64,000 nt of DNA from Kudoa neothunni (lineage: Eukaryota > Cnidaria): contig OZ199838.1 in assembly GCA_964304625.1 (NCBI GenBank), positions 15,066,001-15,130,000 of the forward strand, read 5' to 3'. Of this stretch, positions 23,383-35,308 are shown one piece after another. The notes beneath the pieces were generated by a model, which was not told where the DNA came from, did not search any database, and saw only the letters and a program-made list of their open reading frames with translations. The first letter of the stretch is position 1; every line of letters begins with the position of its first letter. The position numbers were made by a program, and so were the translations under genes.

Positions 23383-26300
23383 ATGTTAAGCCAGATCTGC
23401 TTATCTACCTACATTTTATTACTGAGAATTGTTTTTTCACAAGATCTCAATAATATTCTTATTAAAGATTTTGAGTTAAGTATTGACGCCGTTGATGGAA
23501 ATTCAATAACGGGAACCTCTCTTTTTGGATATTCTTTAGTTGTCCAAGATGATGCGTATGACTGGACACAAAATATTTTTATTTATATTAATTAGTGTAT
23601 ATGTATCGGCACCCTTAGCTAATGTTGGGGGTAAGAATCGCCAATTCTCATCTGGAATGATATACAACTGCCTGCTTCCATCTTCTGGACCTCCAACAAA
23701 TTGCAAATCGCTGTCTAAACTAAGTAATAATTTTTTGGTATTTATTTTAATGTAACTTTGGTGGAGATTCTTACACAGCAGAGAAATCCTTTGACCTTCT
23801 AATGGGTTTCACCGTATCAAGTTTTCTTGGAAATCAAATTTATGTGAATGACTAATTTCACAATAAAACATAAAAACTTCACTTAAATAGATTTGTGCCC
23901 CGAATGCGTTCTTGGATATTGGGGGTGAATTAAACTCAAACTGTATGTTCTATGATCCTGCTACCGATAATGTTGAACTTGATAATTCACTGACAAGTAT
24001 ATTTGAATGTTTGAATATTCGTTCCAAAATCACTTGAATCATTAGGTTCAGAGTCTGACATCGGTATAATTATGGATCATGACCCCAAAAGTGAATGTTT
24101 TGTTATTGGAAGGTTGTTGTGTGGTTTTGAATTTTTTATTAATCTTTGTATTAGTTCAAAATCGTACTCTAATTTTAGTTACAGATTAACTTGCAAACTG
24201 GGCTCTAACATGTACAGCGTGAATCATGTGAATGATAGAGCCAGTACCCCCAATTCCTTGTATGAATTGTACATTCGGGCATAATAAAAGTAATATCTTA
24301 GATCACACAAGCATTGCAGTTTACGTAAAGTCTTCTTCAAGTATAATAAATGTTTTAAATGCTTATACACGTTTATACTACATAGTTTTGGTAATCTATG
24401 TGCTGCCAATCGGTGATGAAGATGTTGCGATAGTATAACTATTAGCTTTAATTCTAGAAGCACTCGGGAAATTTTTAGTTTTGGGATATATACAAAATTC
24501 CAAGTTTTGCTATAAACTCCAAACCAAGTGAAATACATTCACGGGTATCACATTATAAGGTAGAGAAACATTAATTCAACGAAATATAATGAGAGTGTAG
24601 ATAGGGGATTGCATGGGCAATCAAATTCTGAAATACACTCCAACCGAGTATATTTTAGTTATTTACGTTACATTTGTTGGTTGTATAATATAACTTCACT
24701 TGAAATTTTTGAGGTCAACAATATTCTTAATTATATCGGCACCCCTCACAAACGAGAGCATAGGAGCCGTTGTTATATTTAATATTAAAGATGGAGAAAT
24801 CTCAGACACTGTAATGGGAAAACAAAAAGAGGCTAGATTTGGATACTCAATATGCATGATACGATACGATAATTTAAAAAGTGAGTTATGTTAAATTTTC
24901 ACTAAACTAAGTGTTGTTATTTAGAGTTAGCAATATTAGCTCCACATGGTGGAGCTGAACGAATCGGAGTTATTATCCTAAAAACAATGCAAGGTAATGG
25001 TACTTTTGGATCATCAGTAACTACTACTTTACAATGATCATCAATAATTTATCACTTCAGGATATTATATATGAATTGAGTGAATACATCGCCAACCTAG
25101 ATGAGAATACGTTTGTGTATAAAATACATCCTGACATATACGATGATGAATCCAATGTTGGTGGTAATAAAAATAAATAATTTAAAGATTTCATTTATTA
25201 TTAAAAATAAAGAAACTGTTCATTCCTCTGGGTTCCTTCTAGCTGTTAACTCAAACCCAGGAAAATTATACAGATATAGGTATTTTTGAGCTAGAATATT
25301 ATGATTTTAATTTAATGGTATAGCATGCATAATATTTCTGAAAATATTATACCAGAATCACATCCATATGAACTCAACGAGAATAATTTAGTCGGTTTTA
25401 ATATTGACTCTGAAAACTTTGTGTGAGTTTCCGTTAAACATTATTCAGCCATGCATGCTAGGTTAGGTTTAATTTTGAACATAAAATTACAGTAAATCTT
25501 GTAAAAAGTGTTGAAATTGAAACGTTTCTAACCCAATCACGTACCTCTTATTATAATTAGTTGATTTATTGTAATATTTTATGATTATAGGAAATAATTG
25601 GGGTCTTGAACTGCAACCTATGGATCTGCACGGCTTTATAAAGTTTAACAATGATGATTATAATCATCTGTTTCTGGGTCCAGTGCACTACATTACGAGT
25701 AAGGTCAAAGATCATCAATATGAATTTAACGCAAGATTTCAAATGCATATAACCAAAATTGTCAATTTGGCAACTATCGAAAATTTCAATGTAATGTTAA
25801 AGTGTGGTCCCATCAAATATTTCTCCGACGCAAATTATTCTATCAATGTTCAAAAGAACACTGTTACCAAACCAATCAATGTCAAAATAAAAATACCGAA
25901 AACATCAAATGTTTCCTCCAATAATAGTCATTATAAGGGGCGAATTAACATTTCATTGGTGGATATTTTCCAGTGATATCTAATGTTTATGCTCAAAATC
26001 ATAAATAAAATTACATAGTTACGTTGATGAAAACGGCCATGTTCATATATACGAGGCATTGAATATGGATATAGTTGAAAATATCCAAGCGTTATTAAAC
26101 ACAGTTTTAACTTTAAAATATCCAAAGAAAAAAAAACTGCTAGCTCTTTTTTCTAACATTTATGGAGTAGGTTCTTAAGTAGTATGATTGTGGTCAATCA
26201 AAATTATTATTATTATTATTATTATAAATTGTAATATATAGGCTTTCAACGATTTTGCTACTTCGAACGAAGGGGAAATTAAACGATCAGAAATTAATAT

Positions 26301-27650
26301 TGATAATTTCCCATATGGAGGGGTACGATACTTTTTAATGTAAAACATCAGTGAACCTTTTATTTTCTTTGTTTAGTTAAAATTTTCGATGAGATTTTCT
26401 CAGGAATTCGACGACGAAGCAAGTTTTGTTGGATCTTTGCACGAGTGGGAAATTGAAGCCAGTTTGTAACATTTTTTTGCTACTTTGATGTAGACTGGGA
26501 GAAAATTTAGGGAGGACAAAGGTGGAGCAAGCTTCTACAAAAAGAAACAAAAATTAAGACCCCTCAAAGACTCGATTCAGTATAAAATCAACGGGTAACT
26601 GAGTTAGATTAATATATAATAATCTAAATTAAATCTAATACAAAAAAATGCTTGATATTTGTTCGCGCTTATTGAAAAAATTTAATTAAATATGTAACAA
26701 ATGCATTAATACTTGATTGAATTTTATTGAATGTATGGATTAATGATAATTTGGAATATGAATATTTTTACCGCGCGGAATTTTAGATCCTATTTGAAAA
26801 TTATTTTTTGTATAGTACCAACAATTTTTAGATCTTTGAAAAGTGTCTTTTTCGTACATCCAAATACTTGGAAAAATCAATTTTATTCTAATTCATTCAT
26901 GGTTCTTTCAATATTTTGAATAATATATTAAATCGCATATATGTAGATAAATGTACGAGGTTGGCATTATAATTTTCCATTCATTTTAAAAATCACGAAG
27001 AATCATACCGAGAGTTTCAAAAATATCAAAATTACAAAAATTGACGTAGATTCTGATTGGATAGTGGTAATTTTGTTACTTAGCACTTTCGTAGTGCCAA
27101 ATATCAGAATTTTTCGACCAAATGGACAAAAAGCTGTCCTGTAAGGATGTCGACTGCCTCAATAGTTTTCATTCACTGTTATGCACTACAAACGTCACAA
27201 CATATGTGAAGAATGATTATATCGTCATACATTATACAACTATTTCCGAAGTGGTATGTACTTATAATAATTGGATTTTATATTGTAATATTTTATACCA
27301 ACAGGAAGAAAACATAACTATTGGATTTACAGCCGATTTAGTTAAGATTTCAGATACCCACATGATTGGAAAATCTCACTATGTAGTTGTCTATATAATG
27401 TGTTTATTCAGCCAAATCTAATTGCGTTTAGTTTGTTTCAACCATTCATCCATTGGACACCAGAATAAAATCATGGGAAATTGCATTATGTATCGTCTTG
27501 CCGATAATTTTATACATTCCCCTTGTTCTAATATTTTACAAGGTTTTTAAAAATATAAATATTGTTTTAATTGTTTCTTGATTAGACAGGGGCAATAAAT
27601 AAACTATCAAACAAACTTGGCCGAAGTACTTCAAAGGACACCTTATTGTG
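23383..27650 (+). CDS. integrin alpha-like protein, paralogue B (26 exons, one frameshift)
   Basis: Paralogue of the 3664-7941 gene, same strand, about 15.4 kb downstream, with intron positions conserved throughout. The signal peptide starts at ATG 23383. FG-GAP blades: TSLFGYSLVV / VYVSAPLANVGG; MGFTVSSF / IYICAPNAF; IISAPLTNESIGAVVIFN; RFGYSICMI; LAILAPHGGAERIG. The membrane exon reads WEIALCIVLPIILYIPLVLI and the tail TGAINKLSNKLGRS, with stop at 27648-27650; again no GFFKR. Introns are mostly 40-66 bp; one near 26595-26830 is longer. An ATT repeat lies in an intron at about 26203-26224. In the C5 run at 24247-24251 the frame shifts by one base relative to gene A: upstream DRAST-P-N, downstream PCMNCTFGHN. 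This is a single-base insertion or an assembly error; elsewhere I could read through. The product would otherwise be of similar length to A. Confidence 0.75.
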
Positions 27651-29600
27651 ACCTCCTCGAACTAGCAGCTGCTATTATACGGAACTACTTTTAGATGGCT
27701 AATTTTATCTAATAAATAACACTAGCTCTATGAAATTATTTTTTCCCTAAAACGACCGTTTTAGTTATTATATGAATTATTTACTTATGAATTTTTATAT
27801 TTTATATAGGCGTGTTGACATTATTTTCTTGTAACTAATTAGTATTCATCATTTAAAATAACTTTTCTTTAAAGAATTATTTGTAAGGAATTAAAAAATT
27901 TATATAAAAATTATGCTTATAGATTTTACTATTTTTATGATCCCAAAGGATATTATTTACTAGGGGCCTACATTATCACACCCAAACGGCAGGGCGTGCT
28001 GATATCCTTAATTATTAATTGTTAATCAGTTATCGTTAATCTAATTAATATGACCGGGTTAACTCTTATTTACCAATACGGCCATTACCATTTCAAATTC
28101 AATTATATTATTCGTTAATATATAGGTTTCTATTTTTTTCTCGATAATAACAATTATAAAGTCAAACCTCGATTATTCGGAAAATTTGGGACTAGCGATT
28201 TTCTTTCCAATTAGCGAACAACGAGATTCCGGTTAATTGAAAATATACAATGTCACGGGCACACATTTTTTGGAATTTCTACTTAAATGAATGTTTACTT
28301 GATTCATAAATAATTTTTACTATTTATTGCGTAGAATAGTTAAAATATTACAACTTGACTTAAAAATATTGACATATCTAGTAACTAGGGTTGCCCCCAT
28401 ACCAACTTTGGAGCAGTACACGGTACTCGCCAAAAGGTACCGATACTTAAAATCGATACCAATAAAATTTCGTTTTTTAAAACCAATATAGAATAAAGAA
28501 TAATGTGTCAAATCACATTAAATTGTATCAATATATCTTTTAATTGGCTCTTTAAAATTATTCTTACATTTTTGTACATCTTTACACATTCCACAATTGA
28601 GTAGTACAAAAAACATATTAGGTTTGCAATATTCATTAGGCCTGTCAATAAAATATCGGGCAGCGGTAAAGTATGCGACACCTAAAAAAGGTCCTCTTGC
28701 GCACGTTCTTTCGCATTTAGTGATAGATAATAAAATAATATGGAGAGCAAAAATTCAGCTCAAAATAATAACTTGAAAATTTTTCATCCGAACGCGGTCG
28801 GATACACGTGTAATCTCCATCTTTTTTCAATAAACATTGAATTGATCTCTAATTTGTTTTGATAAACATTCATAAATTTGTTCTATTTCATATTTTTACC
28901 ATATAAATATAAATTTTACAATATCAAATTTAATTATACAGGTTTTAAGCATGTATAGTTTAAAAGCGAGAAGACAACCACGTGCTCTCAAAATATATTT
29001 TCTTAATTTTCTTTGAGCTGATTAGTTTTTTTAATAATTAATCAACGTCATATTTTAGATCAACATTTAATTTCAATAGGGAAATAACTTATGATAGATT
29101 ATAGGAAGTTATTACTTTTTTAGAGAGAATTCTTAAATGCGTGTTTAGTATAGCATTCGATAAACGAATAAGTTATTTCTATAAAATTATTAGTTTTAAT
29201 GAATTATATATGTACCGATAAAAATAATCCCCTTAATAAACATATTGTGTTTGCTACTTGAAATATTCATCATTAGTATATTTGGCTGAATTTGTTGTTA
29301 GGAAATTTTGGCATATAAAAAATTTATAACCAATAAAAATATAGTTAGAATCATTTTTTCAATGTTTTACACGTACGCAAAGGTAAAAAAATTAATATAC
29401 TCATTTTTAATGATAAAAACTGAATAATTTTTTAATTTCTAACAAAAAATATAATAAAATAAATTTTACTACATTAATACCTGTACTTAAATGTTCAAAA
29501 AGTATTTTTTTATAGTGCAAAATGAGATGTTTATGTGAAATTTGCAAAAAGTTTGTTTTTAAAGTTAGTTTATATAAACATTTTATATATAAATAGTAAA
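27651..29600. other. intergenic with a Tigger-like end
   Basis: No gene recognised. At 28174 the sequence CAAACCTCGATTATTCGGAA resembles a pogo/Tigger terminal repeat, but no partner end was found. A small imperfect palindrome (GGTACCGAT ... ATCGATACC) lies at 28436-28460. Confidence 0.4.
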
Positions 29601-29639
29601 AATTCTAAATGGTAATAATAAATAATTTTCGAGTAATAC

Positions 29640-30067
29640 AAATTAATTTTCTAGTGCTTTCTTTATCTCTATTACTTTTTATATTTTTTTACCCCTTAGA
29701 AGTTTGCGGTGCACACATTTCCCGAGCCGCTCCAGAATTCGACTTTAAAAATCCCCCGGGCCTAAAAAAACGTTTTAGATTGCATTATGAGAGAGTTCAA
29801 ATAATTCGGCATCGAAAATAAATATGACACCATACTTAAATTATTTAGCATCGGTGCCGGGACAAGAAATTGTTAATTAAAAACCAAGATTGACACACTC
29901 CTGCACAGAAATGACCATGATTTAAATTTCGAAATCAAAATCGACACAGTACGATGCTTAAAAAAATTTAGTTTGACTGCTTCTATAAATAAATTTGAAA
30001 TATAGTATTTATTTGAATGTTGTAAAGAAACGTCTCTATGCGAAATCTTCCCCAAGCAACGCTGGGC
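29640..30067. mobile_element. family X element, right-end fragment (copy 3)
   Basis: Matches the right part of the complete copy at 56298-58104 and ends with the same terminal block, GCGAAATCTTCCCCAAGCAA followed by CGCTGGGCA, at 30040-30067. The left half is absent. No coding function seen. Confidence 0.7.
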
Positions 30068-30154
30068 ATTTCACTCTAACATCTTATAAATACATGGCAA
30101 GCGAACAATTTAATGATCTGATAAAATATATTACTCGATGGCGTCTATTTGCAC

Positions 30155-30732
30155 CAGGGCTGCCAGCGGGATTTTAGAAAAAACCCAAGGTCGAGAAAAA
30201 CGCTAGTCTAAAGTACAACAAAAAATAGAATCATTTCTATTAAAGGTTTTAATCATCTTCCGAGTCTTCAAATACGTCTACAGATATTAAATTTAAATTT
30301 ATCGTCGTATTATTGCAATTTATTGGCGCGAACACTCATTCAAACTTAATGTCTAGTATAGACCAATATGCTCACAATAAATTAATTCATTAATTCATAG
30401 TTCAAGACATATTTTGAAATAACGTTAAATTTTCTAATAATGTGCGACAATGTTAACTGAACAATTGTGCGATCGTGTCACGTTAAACGATCTATTGTGC
30501 TGTCGTTTGATATCGTAAATGTTTAAACCTTGCACGATATAATGTGAGTAGGATACGTTATTAAAAATATAAATATTAATGTCGCGCATAATAAAATTTG
30601 TGTTATTATTCAATGTTTACAGGTTTTCAATAAAAAACCAAGATTTTAAAGAAAAATGAAAAAAACCATGAACCCAAGGTGACCACAAAAATCCCAAGAT
30701 CTTGGGGAAAAACCCAAACAGTGGACATCCTG
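30155..30732. mobile_element. hAT-type MITE with 8-bp target duplication
   Basis: Ends are CAGGGCTGCCAGCGGGATTT on the left and, on the minus strand, CAGGATGTCCACTGTTTGGG on the right, both going into GGGTTTT-like sequence. The flanks ATTTGCAC (30147-30154) and ATTGGCAC (30733-30740) match in 7 of 8 positions, as expected of an aged hAT target duplication. There is no internal coding; it is likely mobilised in trans. Confidence 0.7.
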
Positions 30733-30880
30733 ATTGGCACTCTTTTGCTGCATGCGCGGAGGATTAAGGCATTACCTCTATACGTGTTTTTTCTCTTATA
30801 TTAGTTGTTGCAGAAAAACACTAATAGCCAAAAACGATAAATAATATTTTTTCTACTTTTTAATAACCAACACAACTTTT

Positions 30881-31541
30881 TTATTGTTTTAATCTTCCTT
30901 TTACTTTAATGGAACAAAAATTGAACTTATACGAGTTGGAATTTTTTTCATTTGGTTGATTTGTGGAAAATGTGGTTTTATTCTCGTACTGATCTTTTAA
31001 GTTTTTTAGGCTCTTGTAAAATTCGTTGTATTGACTAGCATTAAATATATTTAATTGATCCAATACTTCAGAACATAAATATTTTCTGTTTTTAAACTTT
31101 GGTTTTAAATGAATATTGGTTGGTAAAACATTCAAGCCGATATTTTGTGAATCAATACGGGGGGAGTTTATAGTCGTTGAAATATCGTCGTCTGTTATAT
31201 TGCACACTATTATCGAGGAATATATCATTGATTATACAAACCACCTTCCAATGCGCAAGGAATTGGAAGTCAGAATTAAAGATTTTATCATTACAACTAA
31301 ATGTTTTCATGGGAGAGAATGTTGTTGAAAAATGTACAATCAAACTTGTATATATTATTTTGAAACGTAACCATTGCTGAACAAGATCAATGTGAACAGA
31401 GAACATGTTTTTTAAATTCCAAATTGATACTAATTTCATATTTGGAGTCTCTAATTTGATTTTATCAGCAGAAAAACTGGACAAACGATTTATTATTGCC
31501 AAAATATCATCATCACCAACATCATCAATTTTGTTCTTCAT
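30881..31541 (-). CDS. hypothetical protein, probably spliced
   Basis: Two overlapping minus-strand frames have protein-like texture. The first runs from ATG 31541 (MKNKIDDVGDDDILAIINR...). The second ends at the TAA at 30881 and contains KPKFKNRKYLCSEVLDQLN and SQYNEFYKSLKNLKDQYE, possibly helical. They lie in different frames, so an intron between about 31290 and 31200 is likely. An AG at the end of CCTCGATAATAG fits as acceptor, with a donor at GTTGTAATG. I do not recognise a family. It could be a real small gene or a relic. Confidence 0.35.
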
Positions 31542-33349
31542 GAAAATCAGATCATTTTTTTATAAATCATCACAATGGATGGTCTTACAGTAATTGAGTA
31601 GTGAATTGATTTGGCGAATTAACGATGATTTTGGCATAAATTCACTATCTTGCCATGCACTAGTTCAATTCTTTTATTTGTATTTGAGCAAAATGTCCGA
31701 GCATCGAGACGATGAAAATGAGCCAAAATATTTTAAATTTTAATCCAGTTTTTTCCAAGTATTGAAAATACATTGAATTTGTCGAATATATTTTATTCAA
31801 AATGAAGTAAAATGAGTCGACACTTTCAGAATATATTAAACTTGTTGATAGTTATTTATTAGATTTTTTAAATTATCGGATGAACAGAATCGTTTGTTGA
31901 ATAAATCGCGGCCTTCTGAACTCATTACGCCCAAAACTAATAAATCGCTCAACGGTGTATTCATATATGTCTTCCTCTAACGTAGATATATTACATTAAA
32001 AATAATGATAATAACGATTTATTAACTAATATACAACAATAATCCATACATAACATATTTTAATGGATATTTTTAAACTATAGCGAATTATATTTTAACA
32101 AAAATATTCCACGCAATAAATTACGATTATTTCAAAAACGAATTAATTTGTTTTAAATCTCTCTAGTTTAAATTTTTTAAATGTGTATTCTCATGTTATA
32201 ATTCATTAAAATTATTTACAATCCGCGTTAAATATATAACAATTACTATAAGATTTTAAAGCTATTGAATCAATTATTCAAAATAGAACGCCACGGAGAT
32301 GCATTAATCTCTCTTGTTCATTTAAAATTTAATTGAACTTTCGGCATGAAAGAGTTAACGATTGCGCCCAAAACCACCTTGTACGTTAAAATTGATACTG
32401 TTTTCTCGTTAAATTTTATCATAAAGCTTTATATTATCTAGTGTCAATCTCAAAAACTTATAATTCCTATTTCCCTCAAAAATACGTAAATTCCTTCTTT
32501 AGATCGGCATAAACGAATAGGGAGGTGATAAATTAATTTCGGGGGTAGAGAGTGAACAATTATTAAGAGATCGTCGTTAGGTTAAATATTACTAGGTGAT
32601 AGGAGGATATATTAACGTTATATCTTGTTTAACTAACGTAAAATCAACTCTAGTTTGTAGTAGATGATTGGTTATTTTTAAATGGAGTTATAAACTCAAT
32701 AATCTTATTTTCTTCTGCTTAAGATTTATTTTCAATTTTGTACAGTTGATTTCGGGTATTTTGCATCCTGTTATTACTTACTTTGTTTAATAACTGCAAA
32801 ACTTGAAATTATACCTAGTAAAGATTTCCTTATAAGCATTAAAAATGTGTGATAAATACATTTGAAAAATCGTGCAAAAATATTTTTATTTTTTGTATAA
32901 TTAACGATTATTATTATTTTCTCAATTCATTTTTATTACGAACCAATATTTTGACGAAAAAAGTTTGAAAATTATCAGTCTTGCACACGTAAATAATATA
33001 AAATTATTGTAATTCATCTTTCAATAACCTATTTGCAATAAATTTTACATAAATACATTTTAGTTCATTTACTTATAAAATAAACTTTAATTATTTAAAA
33101 AATAATCATAGTTTATTTAATAAAACGGAATATAATTTCAACCAGTTTTAGTCTGTGTTATTTGTATTTTTAACCAATTATCACGCTTAAAATAATAATA
33201 GAAAAGTATAAATGGAATTTTTTGATGAGTAATATAATTATTATATTTACAGTTATAAGCAATCAATTGGCCTTAATTATTTAGCACTATGATTTATATA
33301 AATAAATCTATGGTTTCTACTAATAATTAGTTGTTGCAAAAACTCTAGA
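31542..33349. other. intergenic, nothing recognised
   Basis: AT-rich. A tiny frame at about 31695-31745 (MSEHRDDENEPKYFKF) is the only protein-like scrap; not called. Confidence 0.4.
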
Positions 33350-33526
33350 TTAGACAGAATTTAGCTGCTAGTCAATCATAAGTAACAGTACTGTCATCAA
33401 CAGCATGTACCAGGCTAGTTTTACCCTTAATCCCAAGATGAACTCCCGTAAGCAACTGGTCTCAAAAACTAGGTATATTAAAATTTATTGTCCATAATCT
33501 AATTTGTCATTATAAATTCTGTCTAA
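33350..33526. repeat. 177-bp segment bounded by a perfect 14-bp inverted repeat
   Basis: TTAGACAGAATTTA at 33350-33363 and its exact reverse complement TAAATTCTGTCTAA at 33513-33526. The interior is less AT-rich than its surroundings and has a protein-like reading on both strands (plus MYQASFTLNPK, minus CLREFILGLRVKLAWYM). It could be a small MITE, a non-coding RNA or a lone exon; I cannot decide. Confidence 0.4.
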
Positions 33527-33838
33527 CTAAATACCTAATATAATAAATTATTATGGAAGTATAAAAATAAAGCGTAATTTTTATAGGTAATGCATCAAAT
33601 AAATCTCATTTATGCTTCTTTTGATTTTTAAAAAAGCATACAATTACTCATCGAAATACCCAATTTTTATTTTCTAATATTTAAAAATATGAGAAATACA
33701 AATAAACTTTTTGAATGAAATGATCAGATAAAAAATGTGATTAAATTTATTTAGAATTATATAAAATAACAAAAATTTCTTTATTCAAATAAAAAATGGT
33801 GATTTAAAAAAATCAGTATTTAATTCAAAAATAAAAAG

Positions 33839-34960
33839 CTATTTGACAGAGGTAAAAAATTGTTGGTTGACTTTATTTCTATCAAGATTATCAAAATATT
33901 TGAAGCCGGTAAATTCTTCCAATGTTTCCAATCTACATAGGTAACTTTCCAAGTTTATCATCTTGTTGTTGTGGTGGGGAAATAGAAAAGTCTAAATCAT
34001 AACTGACATTGAAGTTTTGACGAAAATTACGTTCAGCACATAATAATCAGCTTCATTAGGCTTATATAGAACAATCTTATAATAATGACTTGGTATGTAA
34101 AAAGATACATTGTTCTATTTCCAAACTATTTATCATACAAAAAATCTTAATTACTGTTTCATCATGTATCTTTTTAGAATTCCTAAGTTAAATTATTATT
34201 TTAATTACTGAAGTCATACAATCAGAGCACCCACCAACTTAAAACCGGACCAGAAACCACGTACACTTGATCAAACTTGAATAAATGTTTCAAAATCAAC
34301 CTTTCTAATCGAAGCCATACTCCACAATTGAAATTTTCTTAAAATTATGTTTAAAAAAGATTATAATCCAGCAATATATAATACTATATTGCGGAACAAT
34401 ATTAATATAATTATTAACTTCATGTTGAAGGGTGGAATTCCCTTTTTGATTCATGACAGCAGCTAGATGTCCTCTGTTGAGTCCACTAAATAATCCCCGA
34501 AAAATTAGTAAAGAATGTACCACTCACGTATTACTATCTGTTGTAGAAATTAAACTGTAACTGCGATGGCACACCGATCCCAGAATGATAATAAGATTTT
34601 CTCTTTTTAGGCTTATTTCCCTCTTCAGTATAATCTAATTTCTTTAGATTAATCAAAATAAAAAACCCCCAGGAAATGAAATACTTCCATCACCCATAGT
34701 GGACTGCAAATATCATGGTTATAAAAAACACTAAAAGCCAAGAAATGATGTATAACTCCATTACTCCAACTTTGATTTTTGTTTTCCAACTCTACACGAA
34801 AATATTCTCAATAAGATTTCAAGGGGTAGTTTATCTCACTAGGTATTCCATATATGAAGCGACTTCTTATCTGATCAAAATCAACTAATATATTACAATA
34901 AGTAGATTTATTCCTTATTTTAAATTTTTCTGGTGATATTTTGGTTAAAATTTTCAACAT
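33839..34960 (-). CDS. ENDOG: EndoG/EXOG-family DNA/RNA endonuclease (8 exons)
   Basis: Non-specific beta-beta-alpha-metal nuclease, normally mitochondrial and involved in mtDNA maintenance and apoptotic DNA cutting. Exons read on the minus strand from ATG 34960. The first contains FIYGIP, the second FLAFSVFYNHDICSPLWVME (family YVLSYDRR..HWV.E). Exon 4 has the catalytic block SGLNRGHLAAVMNQ, then NYINIVPQ. Later exons carry VWLRLER, VYVVSGPVL, IPSHYYKIVLYKP and LETLEEFTGFKYFDNLD before the TAG at 33839. Introns are 25-69 bp (34642-34666 is 25 bp). The usual DRGH motif is NRGH here; the catalytic His is kept, but the Asp change is unusual. The N-terminus is basic and could be a targeting peptide. 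The gene lies head-to-head with PSMG2, 348 bp apart. The family call is secure; ENDOG versus EXOG is not. Confidence 0.8.
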
Positions 34961-35308
34961 TTTCTCCCATCAACAAAGCCCCATTTAATGAATAGCAAAT
35001 AAGATGAATTTATGAATGGAAATCGTAATAGATTATATACTCATGTGAATTCTATTTACAAATTGCGTAATTGAACAAAGTTAAACAATAGCAATTGAGA
35101 AAAAAGAATTTCACCAAAAATATAAAATAACCTCTCTTAAAACCACAAATCTACTAGTTTGTCTAAATGAATCTTTTCTACATGGTTCATTATTTTATTT
35201 TTAAATTTGAATAATTCCATGTTTTCTATGCTTTTTTTGGAAGTTTTATTATTAGCTTTCAAAAATACAAAATTTTTTACACTACAGTCGCACGCACATT
35301 TCAGCGAA

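Noticed and set aside
24224-24538. Minus-strand 104-aa frame inside gene B
   Set aside because: Lies across exons of gene B on the other strand, no family resemblance.
26200-26224. ATT repeat as CRISPR-like or regulatory repeat
   Set aside because: Simple microsatellite inside an intron of gene B. No CRISPR array occurs in the window.
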